Source: Clostridium paraputrificum
GTDB lineage: Bacteria > Bacillota > Clostridia > Clostridiales > Clostridiaceae
Length of the DNA: 64,000 nucleotides
Assembly: GCF_900447045.1 (NCBI RefSeq)
Contig: NZ_UAWH01000014.1
Span: 62,001-126,000, forward strand
Direction: 5' to 3'
Every line of letters starts with the position of its first letter. Position 1 is the stretch's first letter. Of the stretch, positions 55,368-63,966 are shown piece after piece. Below the pieces are notes generated by a model that saw only the letters and a list, made by a program, of their open reading frames with translations, searched no databases and had not been told where the DNA came from. Position numbers and translations under genes: made by a program.

Positions 55368-58016
55368 TTAAATACTTAAATTTTTTTCTGCATTTTTTTC
55401 TTCTGCTCTATCACTATCTTTAGCAAATACCTTGTACACTTGAATTACAAGTGTTGGGAAGAAAGCTAATAAGTATATGGCTAAAACCAATGAACTACTT
55501 AAGCTAGCAACTTGGAATAAGTTTTGTAGTGGTGGTATAAATAGTACTGCATTTAAGAATACTAATCCAGTTCCAAATGCATACCAGCTAAATTTGTTAG
55601 AGAATACTCCAAGACTAAATACAGATTTCTTACCTCTACAGTTAAATCCATGGAATAATCTAGCTAGACATAAAGTAGAGAATGCCATTGTGCTTGCGAT
55701 TTCTTTGTTTCCAGTAGATAAACCAATGTGGAAAGCAATTATAGTAAATATTGCAATTAATAAACCTTCAAATGCTATTTCTATCATAAAGTCTTTTGTT
55801 AAGATAGATTCTTTACTATCTCTAGGCTTATCTTTTAGTAAATCTTTACTTGATTTCTCCATTCCTATTGCAATAGCAGGAAGTGAGTCAGTTAATAGAT
55901 TTATAAATAATAGATGAACTGGAGCAAAAGGTACTGATAAATTCATGATTGAAGCATATAAAACAGCTATTATACCGGACATATTACCAGATAGTAAGAA
56001 CTTAATAGAGTTCTTTATGTTTCTATAAACATTTCTACCATTGGTAATAGACTTAACTATTGTAGCAAAATTGTCATCAGTAAGGATCATTGAAGCAGCA
56101 TCTTTAGAAACTTCAGTTCCTGTTATCCCCATTGCAATACCAATATCAGCTTGTTTTAAAGCAGGAGCATCATTAACACCATCACCTGTCATAGCAACAA
56201 TTTTTCCTTTGTTTTGCCATGCGTCTACTATACGAATTTTGTTTTCGGGTGAAACTCTAGCATAAACAGATATATGAGAAAGTTTTTTGTTTAATTCCTC
56301 ATCAGACATTTTATCAAGCTCAAGGCCTGTTACAGCCATATCACCTTCTTGAAGAATACCAATTTGTTTAGCAATAGCAGAAGCAGTGATTTTGTGGTCA
56401 CCAGTTATCATAATAGGTTTGATACCTGCCATGATACAATCCTTAACAGCTTCAGCAGACTCAACTCTTGGAGGATCTATCATTGAAATTAATCCTAAGA
56501 AAGTATAGTTGTTTTCATCATCTAAACTCAATTCTTTTTCAGAATCTAATTCCTTATAAGCAAAAGAAAGAACTCTAAGGCCATTTTCTGATAAGTATTG
56601 GTTTGTATTTAAAATTCTATCTTTATCAGCTTGAGTTATTTCTTTAACACCTTCAGAAGTTCTTATATGAGTAGTTCTATCAAGAAGAACATCTAATGCA
56701 CCTTTTGTATACATAACATATTTATTATCTATGTAGTGCAATGTACTCATTAGTTTTCTATCTGAATCAAAAGGAATTTCTTTTAATCTCTTAAATTCAT
56801 CTCTTACATCCTGCTCGTTTAATGAATGAACATGTCCTAAGTTAACAAGAGCAACTTCAGTAGGATCACCTATTTCTTTTCCATCTACAGAAGTAGAGTC
56901 ATTACAAAGAATTGCAGCTCTCATTAAATCTTTTTGAACTAGGTTATCATTGAACTTTATATCTTCTGATTCAATTAAACTATTATCGACAAAAATCTGT
57001 TTTGTAGTCATTTTATTTTGAGTTAATGTACCTGTCTTATCTGAACAGATGATAGATACACAACCAAGTCCTTCTACAGATTTAATATTTTTAATAATTG
57101 CATTTTCTTTAGCCATTTTTTGAGTACCTAAAGCTAGTACAATTGTTACAATAGAACTTAAGGCTTCAGGAATAGCAGCAACAGCAAGGGCAACAGCAAA
57201 CATTAATGCATCTAATATTTCGGTTTGTCTATATACGCTTAAACCAAATACAATAATACAAATTATTAAGATGATTGTAGCAAGCTTTTTACTGAAATCA
57301 TCTAAAGTTATTTGAAGGGGAGTCTTCTTTTCTTTAGTTTGCTCCATTAAAGTAGCTATTTTTCCAAGTTCGGTTGTCATACCTGTATTTGTTACTACAA
57401 TAAGAGCACGTCCATAAGTAACTAGTGAACTTGAGAATACCATATTCTTTTGATCACCAAGTGCAACTTCTTCGCTATCAATTACCTCTTCAAATTTATT
57501 AACACTTTCAGATTCGCCAGTAAGTGCACTTTCATTTACTTGTAATGAGAAGCTTTCAATTATTCTACCATCTGCAACAACTAGGTCTCCAGCTTCTAAT
57601 ACAACTATGTCTCCAGGAACAACTTCCCTTGAAGGTATCTCTACCTTTACACCATTTCTTATAACCTTAGCATTAGGTGAAGAAAGTGCTTTTAAGCTAT
57701 TAAGAGATTGCTCTGCCTTTACATTTTGTACTGTACCTAAAATAGCATTCATAATAATAACAGCAAAAATTACAAGGGTGCTTTCAACATCTCCTGTAGC
57801 CATAGAGATAAGGGCAGCTACTATTAATATTCCTACTAAAAGATCTTTAAATTGCTCTAAGAAAACAACTAATACACTCTTTTTCTTTTTTTCTGTTAAT
57901 TCATTAAATCCATTTTCCTCTTTTGATTTATTTACTTGTTCAGTAGATAAACCTTCTTTAGTCACATTAAAGTGGTTTAAAACATCCTTGGATGATTTTG
58001 AAAAAAACTTGTCCAT
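55368..58016 (-). CDS. P-type cation ATPase (P2A type), probable Mn2+ and/or Ca2+ exporter
   Basis: An 882-residue P-type pump. N-terminal cation-ATPase domain (residues 1-75), the A-domain ALTGESESVNK near 160, membrane helix 4 with AIPEALSSIVTIVLALGTQ near 285-303, phosphorylation motif CSDKTGTLTQNK near 330, the hinge MTGDGVNDAPALKQADIGIA near 615, and six C-terminal helices. By homology this type is annotated as calcium-translocating. However, the 5' leader carries a yybP-ykoY-type (Mn2+-sensing) riboswitch, so manganese export is likely a main role. AAAGGAGAG precedes the ATG. Monocistronic. Confidence 0.92.
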   Translation of the reverse strand: MDKFFSKSSKDVLNHFNVTKEGLSTEQVNKSKEENGFNELTEKKKKSVLVVFLEQFKDLLVGILIVAALISMATGDVESTLVIFAVIIMNAILGTVQNVKAEQSLNSLKALSSPNAKVIRNGVKVEIPSREVVPGDIVVLEAGDLVVADGRIIESFSLQVNESALTGESESVNKFEEVIDSEEVALGDQKNMVFSSSLVTYGRALIVVTNTGMTTELGKIATLMEQTKEKKTPLQITLDDFSKKLATIILIICIIVFGLSVYRQTEILDALMFAVALAVAAIPEALSSIVTIVLALGTQKMAKENAIIKNIKSVEGLGCVSIICSDKTGTLTQNKMTTKQIFVDNSLIESEDIKFNDNLVQKDLMRAAILCNDSTSVDGKEIGDPTEVALVNLGHVHSLNEQDVRDEFKRLKEIPFDSDRKLMSTLHYIDNKYVMYTKGALDVLLDRTTHIRTSEGVKEITQADKDRILNTNQYLSENGLRVLSFAYKELDSEKELSLDDENNYTFLGLISMIDPPRVESAEAVKDCIMAGIKPIMITGDHKITASAIAKQIGILQEGDMAVTGLELDKMSDEELNKKLSHISVYARVSPENKIRIVDAWQNKGKIVAMTGDGVNDAPALKQADIGIAMGITGTEVSKDAASMILTDDNFATIVKSITNGRNVYRNIKNSIKFLLSGNMSGIIAVLYASIMNLSVPFAPVHLLFINLLTDSLPAIAIGMEKSSKDLLKDKPRDSKESILTKDFMIEIAFEGLLIAIFTIIAFHIGLSTGNKEIASTMAFSTLCLARLFHGFNCRGKKSVFSLGVFSNKFSWYAFGTGLVFLNAVLFIPPLQNLFQVASLSSSLVLAIYLLAFFPTLVIQVYKVFAKDSDRAEEKNAEKNLSI

Positions 58017-58043
58017 AATATCTTCTCTCCTTTTTTGAGTAAT

Positions 58044-58096
58044 AAAAAAAGACCCCTAATATAATTTACGCATTGCGAAAATTATATTAAAAGTCT
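58044..58096 (-). terminator. Riboswitch-controlled terminator of the P-type ATPase leader
   Basis: On the minus strand, AGACTTTTAATATAATTT (complement of 58079-58096) pairs with AAATTATATTAGGGGTCT (complement of 58050-58067), about 15 bp with a small bulge, then a run of seven T's. It lies just after the riboswitch aptamer. Confidence 0.85.
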
Positions 58097-58182
58097 GGTA
58101 ACCTTGATTATTAGGCATATAACACCAGGTTTAAATAACCGCGATTGTTGATGCTATATTTTAAACTACTCCCTCTTAATAA
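58044..58182 (-). promoter_or_regulatory. yybP-ykoY-type manganese riboswitch upstream of the P-type ATPase
   Basis: Reading the minus strand, GAGGGAGTAG (complement of 58166-58175) is followed by an ATCAACA segment (near 58146-58152), a CCTGGTGTTATATGCC block and the long terminator. GGGAGTAG plus the (G/A)TCAACA loop are the two conserved internal-loop sequences that form the Mn2+ site in the yybP-ykoY class. The same elements, in the same order, occur in front of mntP at 62.18 kb. The class normally turns expression on with Mn2+. Confidence 0.8.
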
Positions 58183-58330
58183 AAGAAATTTATATTTAAT
58201 TATATTTTTATGATAAATTGTAAATGTAAAAAAGTCAAGAATCTAAATTGAAAATGGAAAAATTATTAAATACACAAAGTGATAAATAGTTCATATACTA
58301 TAATATAACATTACATGGAGTTGAAAAGTT

Positions 58331-59398
58331 GTGATATACGGGCTGATTTTAGCTGGAGGCAAGGGAAGTAGGCTATATCCCCTATCAAGAGCCGATCAAC
58401 CAAAGCAGTTTTTAAAACTAATTAACGATAATAGTTTCTTAGTTAATACTGTTGATAGGATTGTACCTTTAATAAGTAGAGAGAATATTTATGTAGTAAC
58501 TAATAGAGACTATGAGGATAAAATAAGGAACGAGTTAAGTGATATTAAAGAAGAAAATATTTTTACTGAACCAAGTAATAAAGAAACTGCTACGTGTATA
58601 GGTCTTTCAGCTGTTAAGCTTTTAAAGAAAGATGGAGATGCAGTTATGGTTGTTCTTCCGTCAGATCATTATATTGAGAATGAAAAGAATTATGTAGAAA
58701 CATTGAATCAAGCTGTAGAACTAGCTAATAGAAGAAGAGGAATAGTTACTTTAGGGATAGAGCCAACTAGACCAGAAACGGGGTATGGATATATTGAAAT
58801 GGGAGAAAGAATTAGTGGGAATATTGCCACTTATAAAGTAGCTAGATTTACAGAAAAACCAAATGTAGAAGTTGCTAAAGACTTTTTAGTTAAGGAAACC
58901 TATCTTTGGAATTCTGGAATGTTTGTTTTTAGAGCTGATGTAATATTAAGAGAAATTGAAAAGTATTTGCCTAAGATGCATAAAGCTCTAATGGAAATAT
59001 ATAAGCATGTTGGAGAAGAGGATGAGGAAGAGGTTATAAAGGAACAATATGAATTAATAGATGGTATTTCAATAGATTTTGGAGTAATGCAAAAAACTAG
59101 GAAGGCATATGTAATTAGATGTGATTTTCCGTGGGATGATATAGGGAGTTTTTCAGCATTAAGCAGATTTTTGGTGAGTTATAGGAATAATAATGTTTCT
59201 AAAAATGTTTATCTTGAAGAGTGCGAGAATTGTTCAATATTTGGAGAAAAAAATTTAATTATTGGGTTAGGGGTAAAAGATTTAGTTGTAGTAGATGCAG
59301 GGGATGTTATATTAGTTATGGATAGGGCTCGGGATCAAGAAATAAAACATTTATTAAATAATTTAAGTAAAAATGAAGAGTACCATAGGTTTCTATAA
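58331..59398 (+). CDS. manC: Mannose-1-phosphate guanylyltransferase
   Basis: A 355-residue nucleotidyltransferase making GDP-mannose from mannose-1-phosphate and GTP. Seen: the NTP-binding ILAGGKGSRLYPLSRADQPKQF near residues 5-26, VMVVLPSDHYI near 100-110, GYGYIEMGERI and ETYLWNSGMFVFRADVI, WDDIGSFSAL near 265. It is the short form without a fused isomerase domain. The start is GTG 58331 with GGAG about 11 nt upstream. Product likely feeds glycosylation or surface polysaccharide. A TATAAT lies at 58299-58304. No other polysaccharide gene is nearby. Confidence 0.9.
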   Translation: MIYGLILAGGKGSRLYPLSRADQPKQFLKLINDNSFLVNTVDRIVPLISRENIYVVTNRDYEDKIRNELSDIKEENIFTEPSNKETATCIGLSAVKLLKKDGDAVMVVLPSDHYIENEKNYVETLNQAVELANRRRGIVTLGIEPTRPETGYGYIEMGERISGNIATYKVARFTEKPNVEVAKDFLVKETYLWNSGMFVFRADVILREIEKYLPKMHKALMEIYKHVGEEDEEEVIKEQYELIDGISIDFGVMQKTRKAYVIRCDFPWDDIGSFSALSRFLVSYRNNNVSKNVYLEECENCSIFGEKNLIIGLGVKDLVVVDAGDVILVMDRARDQEIKHLLNNLSKNEEYHRFL

Positions 59399-59437
59399 AA
59401 CATAGTCGTTACAGAATGTAACGACTATGTTTTTTAT
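59399..59437 (+). terminator. Terminator of manC
   Basis: AACATAGTCGTTACA 59399-59413 pairs perfectly with TGTAACGACTATGTT 59417-59431 around GAA, ending in T's. Confidence 0.95.
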
Positions 59438-59474
59438 TATCTTAGTGGCGATGAGGAAAATAAATCAAAAAATG

Positions 59475-59503
59475 TTGACAAATATACTCTGGATTCATAT
59501 AAT
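59475..59503 (+). promoter_or_regulatory. Consensus promoter of cadC-cadA
   Basis: TTGACA 59475-59480 and TATAAT 59498-59503, both perfect, with a 17-bp spacer. Confidence 0.92.
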
Positions 59504-59510
59504 AAAATTA

Positions 59511-59534
59511 ACATATGAACAAATGCTCATACGT
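59511..59534 (+). promoter_or_regulatory. CadC/CzrA-type operator
   Basis: A 24-bp imperfect palindrome (9 of 12 positions symmetric) built from ATATGAACA and TGCTCATACGT, placed just after the transcription start. It resembles the 12-2-12 operators (TGAAC...A) bound by CadC, CzrA and SmtB repressors. Metal binding by the repressor would release it. Confidence 0.72.
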
Positions 59535-59548
59535 TTGGAGGGATGAAA

Positions 59549-59908
59549 ATGGAAAATGATAATTTAGAAAAATGTAGCTATAATATAATTCATGGTGATA
59601 TTGTTGTAGAAGTAAAAGACAAGCTACCTAAAGAGGAAACTTTATATGATTTAGCAGAGTTTTTTAAGGTATTTGGTGATTCTACAAGGATAAAAATAAT
59701 TTGTGCCTTATTTGAGGCTGAAATGTGTGTGTGTGATTTATCAGCTTTATTAGGAGTTTCACAATCAGCGATTTCACATCAGCTTAGAACTTTAAAAAGT
59801 GCAAGGTTAGTAAGGTATAGAAGAGAAGGTAAAATTGTATACTATTCATTAGATGATGAACATATTAAGCATATTTTTGATGAAGGTTTAAGACACATAA
59901 CTGAATAG
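59549..59908 (+). CDS. cadC: ArsR/SmtB family metal-sensing repressor (CadC-like)
   Basis: A 119-residue winged-helix metalloregulator. Seen: the alpha-3 metal motif AEMCVCDLSALLGVS near residues 51-65 with the Cys-Val-Cys pair used by CadC for Cd2+/Pb2+/Zn2+, an N-terminal Cys near position 9 (LEKCSYNI), the recognition helix SQSAISHQLRTLK, and a possible alpha-5 Zn site (DEHIKHIFDEGLRHI). ATG 59549 is chosen over ATG 59543, which sits one base after the GGAGGG site. It represses its own operon through the operator at 59511. cadA follows 16 bp later. Confidence 0.9.
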   Translation: MENDNLEKCSYNIIHGDIVVEVKDKLPKEETLYDLAEFFKVFGDSTRIKIICALFEAEMCVCDLSALLGVSQSAISHQLRTLKSARLVRYRREGKIVYYSLDDEHIKHIFDEGLRHITE

Positions 59909-59924
59909 CAAATAGGAGGGTATT

Positions 59925-62102
59925 ATGACAAATGAAATAAAATTATATTTAAAAGGACTAGATTGCGCTAACTGTGCAAATAAGATAGAGAATAAGGTAA
60001 ACAAATTAGAAAGTGTAGAAGAAGCTGTTTTGAACTTTTCACTAAGTTTATTAATAGTAAGCTTAAAGGAAAATAGTGATGTAAATAGAGTCGAAGAAGA
60101 AATAAAGACTATAGTAAGTAAGCTTGAACCTGATGTTATAGTATCAAAATATAATAATAATATAAAAGAAAAGAAAAATGTATGTACTAGTGAATGTTGT
60201 AGTGGACATGCACATGACATTGAGGAGAAACATGAAGAAAGCCATGACCATGATCATAGTGAAGGTATTTCTTTAAGAGATAAAGTATCCTTAGCAATAG
60301 GATTTATATTATTTGCTATTGCTATATTTATTGGAGAAGAAAAAAGTTATGTTCCATATATATACGCATTAAGTTATGTATTAGTAGGAGGTAAAGTTGT
60401 ATTAAGTGCCATTAGAAATATATTTAGAGGGCAAGTATTTGATGAAAATTTCTTAATGACAGTTGCAACTTTAGGAGCTTTTGCTATAGGGAACCATCCA
60501 GAAGGTGTAGCAGTAATGATTTTCTACGAAATAGGAGAACTATTCCAAAGCTATGCAGTTAATAGGTCAAGAAAATCAATATCTTCTCTTATGGATATTA
60601 GAGCAGATTATGCAAACTTAATTACAGATGGAGAAGAGAAAAAGGTAGATCCTAGTGAAATTAAAATAGATGATATTATAGTAATTAAACCAGGTGAGAG
60701 AGTTCCTTTAGATGGTATTGTTATTGAAGGAAATTCCTCTTTAGATACATCAGCTTTAACTGGTGAATCATTACCAAGAAATATTGAATTAAATGATGAA
60801 ATATTAGCAGGAGTTATTAATTTAACTGGTGTAATAAGAGTAAAAGTAACAAAAGAATTTGGAGAATCAACTGTATCTAGAATTTTAGAATTAGTACAAA
60901 ATGCAAGTAGCAAGAAAGCTCAAACAGAAAAGTTTATAACAAAGTTTGCTAGATATTATACTCCAGTAGTAGTACTATCAGCAGTTGCATTAGCTATGAT
61001 ACCACCTCTAGTAGTTGAGGGAGCATTATTCTCGGATTGGGTATATAGAGCATTAATATTTTTAGTAGTATCTTGTCCGTGTGCGTTAGTTGTTTCTATT
61101 CCTTTAGGGTTATTTGCTGGAATAGGTGGAGCCTCTAAAAATGGAGTTTTAATAAAAGGTGGAAACTATCTTGAAGCTTTAAAAGATGTGGAAACAGTTG
61201 TATTTGATAAAACAGGAACTCTTACAAAGGGTGTATTTAAGGTTGTAAAGATTAATACAAATAATATAGAGGAATCTGAGTTATTGAGAATAGCAGCAAC
61301 AGGAGAAAGTTTTTCTAATCATCCTATTGCACAATCTATATTGAAAGCCTATGGAAATGAAGTAGACAAATCAATAATATCTAATTATGAAGAAATTTCA
61401 GGAAATGGTATTAAGGTTAATATAGATAATAAAGAAGTTTTATTAGGAAACTACAAACTTATGAATTCTAATGGAATCAAATATAATAATAGTGAAGAGA
61501 TTGGAACAGTGGTTCATGTAGTTGTTGAGGGTGAATATAAAGGTAGCATTTTAATAGCTGACGAGGTAAAAGAAGATTCTAAAGAAGCTATAGAAATGTT
61601 GAAAAAGATTGGCGTTAAGAAATGTGTAATGTTAACTGGTGATAATAAGAAGGTGGCAGAAAAAATTGCAGAAGAATTAGGATTAGATGAAGTATATGCT
61701 GAATTACTACCAACAGATAAAGTTGTTATGGTGGAAAAGCTATTAAAGGAAAAGTCTGAAAAGGGGAAATTAGCTTTTGTAGGTGATGGTATTAATGATG
61801 CCCCAGTTCTAGCAAGAGCAGATGTTGGGGTAGCTATGGGAGGCATTGGATCTGATGCTGCTATTGAAGCGGCAGATGTAGTGCTAATGAGAGATAACCC
61901 ATCATCATTGGTTGATGCTATAGAGATAGGAAGAAAGACAAATAGAATTTTATGGCAAAATATAATTTTTTCACTTGGTGTTAAAATTGCAGTATTAATT
62001 CCAGCAGCTATTGGAATAGCAAACATGTGGGAAGGAGTATTTGCAGATGTAGGGGTTACTTTAATAGCTGTATTAAACTCTATGAGAGCCTTGAGGAAAT
62101 AA
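59925..62102 (+). CDS. cadA: Heavy-metal P1B-type ATPase (Cd2+/Zn2+/Pb2+ exporter)
   Basis: A 725-residue P1B ATPase that pumps soft divalent metals out of the cell. Seen: an N-terminal HMA domain with LKGLDCANCANKIENK (residues about 8-23), a His-rich stretch (residues about 96-118, several His in HDHDHSEG), the intramembrane CPC motif SCPCALVVSIPLG near 382-394, DKTGTLTKG near 427, and GDGINDAPVLARADVGVAMG near 622. The His-rich linker and CPC point to Zn/Cd/Pb and not Cu. GGAGGG precedes the ATG. It is cotranscribed with cadC. No terminator is evident after it before the next promoter at 62121. Confidence 0.94.
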   Translation: MTNEIKLYLKGLDCANCANKIENKVNKLESVEEAVLNFSLSLLIVSLKENSDVNRVEEEIKTIVSKLEPDVIVSKYNNNIKEKKNVCTSECCSGHAHDIEEKHEESHDHDHSEGISLRDKVSLAIGFILFAIAIFIGEEKSYVPYIYALSYVLVGGKVVLSAIRNIFRGQVFDENFLMTVATLGAFAIGNHPEGVAVMIFYEIGELFQSYAVNRSRKSISSLMDIRADYANLITDGEEKKVDPSEIKIDDIIVIKPGERVPLDGIVIEGNSSLDTSALTGESLPRNIELNDEILAGVINLTGVIRVKVTKEFGESTVSRILELVQNASSKKAQTEKFITKFARYYTPVVVLSAVALAMIPPLVVEGALFSDWVYRALIFLVVSCPCALVVSIPLGLFAGIGGASKNGVLIKGGNYLEALKDVETVVFDKTGTLTKGVFKVVKINTNNIEESELLRIAATGESFSNHPIAQSILKAYGNEVDKSIISNYEEISGNGIKVNIDNKEVLLGNYKLMNSNGIKYNNSEEIGTVVHVVVEGEYKGSILIADEVKEDSKEAIEMLKKIGVKKCVMLTGDNKKVAEKIAEELGLDEVYAELLPTDKVVMVEKLLKEKSEKGKLAFVGDGINDAPVLARADVGVAMGGIGSDAAIEAADVVLMRDNPSSLVDAIEIGRKTNRILWQNIIFSLGVKIAVLIPAAIGIANMWEGVFADVGVTLIAVLNSMRALRK

Positions 62103-62120
62103 ATGGATTTAATATATTTG

Positions 62121-62149
62121 TTGACAAAGTTTGTCGATAAAAGTATAAT
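62121..62149 (+). promoter_or_regulatory. Consensus promoter of mntP, with a palindrome over the -35 region
   Basis: TTGACA 62121-62126 and TATAAT 62144-62149 are perfect, with a 17-bp spacer. The -35 is part of a near-palindrome, TTGACAAAGTTTGTCGA (62121-62137), that could be an operator. Confidence 0.88.
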
Positions 62150-62164
62150 TATTAACGTTGAAAT

Positions 62165-62325
62165 TAAAAACTTTCAGGCATGAGGGAGTAGCATGCAGAG
62201 ATGTTTTATCTCTGTAACAAGGTCAACATACTGATGATATAATCATCTGGCTTTGTTTTAAATTGTGAGACTTATGTATAACGGATTAGGGTTGCGTTAT
62301 ACATAAGTCTCTTTTTATTTTTTAA
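62165..62325 (+). promoter_or_regulatory. yybP-ykoY-type manganese riboswitch upstream of mntP
   Basis: GAGGGAGTAG at 62182-62191, a short hairpin (GCAGAGATG...TCTCTG), then GGTCAACATACT at 62221-62232 followed by the closing helix, give the conserved order of the yybP-ykoY class. The expression platform is the terminator at 62267-62323. The downstream gene is a manganese efflux pump, an established target of this class, which supports the assignment. Confidence 0.9.
62267..62323 (+). terminator. Riboswitch-controlled terminator upstream of mntP
   Basis: A 17-bp perfect stem, GAGACTTATGTATAACG 62267-62283 with CGTTATACATAAGTCTC 62295-62311, followed by TTTTTATTTTTT. Confidence 0.93.
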
Positions 62326-62449
62326 GAAATTATACTTGCAATTAAATTGGAGATAAGTTTAATATTTAAATGCTAATAAAGTTTATTCTTTAGTGTTTAT
62401 AATGATAAAAAATGTATAAAATAAAGATGTGCTATTTAGGAGGAAAAAT

Positions 62450-63010
62450 ATGAGTGTTATATCTGTTTTAATGATAGGATTGGGGTTAGCTATGGATGCT
62501 CTAGCTGTTTCGATTACTATTGGTATTAATTCTAATAAAAAAAGTAAAATAAAGATGGCTTTTAAAGCTGGTTTATTTTTTGGTGTTTTTCAAGCTATTA
62601 TGCCCTTTATAGGTTGGGCTGTAGGCAGAAACTTTACTAAGTATATTGAAATGATGGATCATTGGATAGCTTTTATTTTATTAGCTATTATTGGTGGGAA
62701 GATGATTTATGAAGCATTAAAGGGAGAAGAGAGTGAAGAAGAGAAAATTTATTCAAATAAAACATTATTAATATTAGCTATTGCTACTAGTATAGATGCA
62801 TTGGCCGTAGGAATAAGTTTTGCGTTTTTAAATGTAAATATATTATCATCAATATTAATAATAGGAGTAGTAACAGCTATTTTAAGTTTTATTGCAGTGT
62901 ATATTGGTGAAAAGTTAGGAGAAATGTTTAAGAGTAGAGCAGAAATATTCGGAGGCATTGTTCTAATTTTAATAGGCTTAAAAATATTGATAGAACATCT
63001 TTTGAAATAG
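62450..63010 (+). CDS. mntP: Manganese efflux pump MntP
   Basis: A 186-residue integral membrane protein that exports Mn2+. Six hydrophobic helices cover most of the length, in two related halves. The family signature GLAMDALAVSITIG lies near residues 11-24 and its repeat ATSIDALAVGISFA near 111-124; the Asp in each is the metal-site residue. ATG 62450 with AGGAGG upstream is chosen over GTG 62429. Controlled by the Mn2+ riboswitch in its 295-nt leader. Confidence 0.95.
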   Translation: MSVISVLMIGLGLAMDALAVSITIGINSNKKSKIKMAFKAGLFFGVFQAIMPFIGWAVGRNFTKYIEMMDHWIAFILLAIIGGKMIYEALKGEESEEEKIYSNKTLLILAIATSIDALAVGISFAFLNVNILSSILIIGVVTAILSFIAVYIGEKLGEMFKSRAEIFGGIVLILIGLKILIEHLLK

Positions 63011-63198
63011 TTGTTCAAAAATCGACAAAATTCATGCTTGTTATATTGAAAGTGAAAATATTATTTAAGAAAAGTAATGGATTAATAATTAAGTTTTATG
63101 GTAATATAATAAATGGTGTATTAGTTGCGTAAAAAGTAAAGTGTAGAATTTACATAACTTTGTTAAAAAATAGATAAAATTTAGAGAGAAGGTGCAGT

Positions 63199-63831
63199 AT
63201 GGAAAAGAAAAAAAATATTTCTATGGCTGTAATTAAACGTCTGCCAAAATATCATAGATATTTAAATGAATTAATGAAAAATGATGTAGATAGAATATCA
63301 TCAAAAGAATTAGGGGAAAAGATAGGATTTACAGCATCTCAAATACGTCAAGATTTAAATTGTTTTGGTGACTTTGGTCAACAAGGATATGGGTATAATG
63401 TTAGAGAATTATACAATCAAATAAGTAGTATTCTTGGACTAAGTCAAAAATATAACACTGTAATTGTAGGTGCAGGTAATATAGGGCAAGCAATTGCAAA
63501 TTATAAGTTTGATAAGCAAGGTGTAAATTTAGTTGGTATATTTGATGCAAATCCTAAGTTAGTTGGACTTAAAATTAGAGATATTGAAATAAGTGAAATA
63601 GATACTTTAAAATCTTTTTTAAGTAAGAACAAAATAGATATAGGAATAATTTGTGTTCCTAGAATAAATGCTCAAAAGGTATGCGATGAAATGGTAGAAG
63701 GTGGAGTTAAGGGAATTTGGAACTTTGCCCCTGTAGATTTATCGGTACCAGAGAATGTAAGAGTTGAAAATGTTCATTTAAGTGAAAGTTTGATGACGCT
63801 TATTTATTTATTACACAGCAATGAGGAATAA
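63199..63831 (+). CDS. rex: Redox-sensing transcriptional repressor Rex
   Basis: A 210-residue repressor that binds DNA when NAD+ is high and releases it when NADH rises. Winged-helix part: KRLPKYHRYLNELMKNDVDR and SSKELGEKIGFTASQIRQDL near residues 13-53, with GDFGQQGYGYNV. NADH-binding Rossmann domain: VIVGAGNIGQAIANYKF near 87-103, IFDANPKLVGLKI, and GIICVPRINAQKVCDEMVEG. GAAGG precedes ATG 63199. In clostridia rex lies just upstream of crt-bcd-etfBA-hbd for butyryl-CoA synthesis; a Rex box occurs at the right edge. Confidence 0.96.
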   Translation: MEKKKNISMAVIKRLPKYHRYLNELMKNDVDRISSKELGEKIGFTASQIRQDLNCFGDFGQQGYGYNVRELYNQISSILGLSQKYNTVIVGAGNIGQAIANYKFDKQGVNLVGIFDANPKLVGLKIRDIEISEIDTLKSFLSKNKIDIGIICVPRINAQKVCDEMVEGGVKGIWNFAPVDLSVPENVRVENVHLSESLMTLIYLLHSNEE

Positions 63832-63891
63832 AAATAGGAAAAATATCCTTGGGTATAGCTTATAAATTTAACATAAAATCACAATTTGATA

Positions 63892-63920
63892 TTGAAAAAA
63901 ATTTAACAAGGTATTATAAT
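63892..63920 (+). promoter_or_regulatory. Promoter-like sequence after rex
   Basis: TTGAAA 63892-63897, 17-bp spacer, TATAAT 63915-63920. Its expected start falls on the hairpin at 63924, so any transcript would begin with that hairpin. Its relevance is uncertain. Confidence 0.5.
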
Positions 63921-63923
63921 CTT

Positions 63924-63960
63924 AATTGAAGTTTGTTAAAAACTTCAATTATTTTTTTAT
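63924..63960 (+). terminator. Terminator after rex
   Basis: AATTGAAGTTT 63924-63934 pairs perfectly with AAACTTCAATT 63940-63950 around GTTAA, followed by ATTTTTTTAT. Confidence 0.88.
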
Positions 63961-63966
63961 CTAAGT

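Noticed and set aside
61514..62026. 170-codon minus-strand frame inside cadA
   Set aside because: Antisense to the conserved hinge region of the ATPase; Ser/Ala-rich composition is typical of shadow frames.
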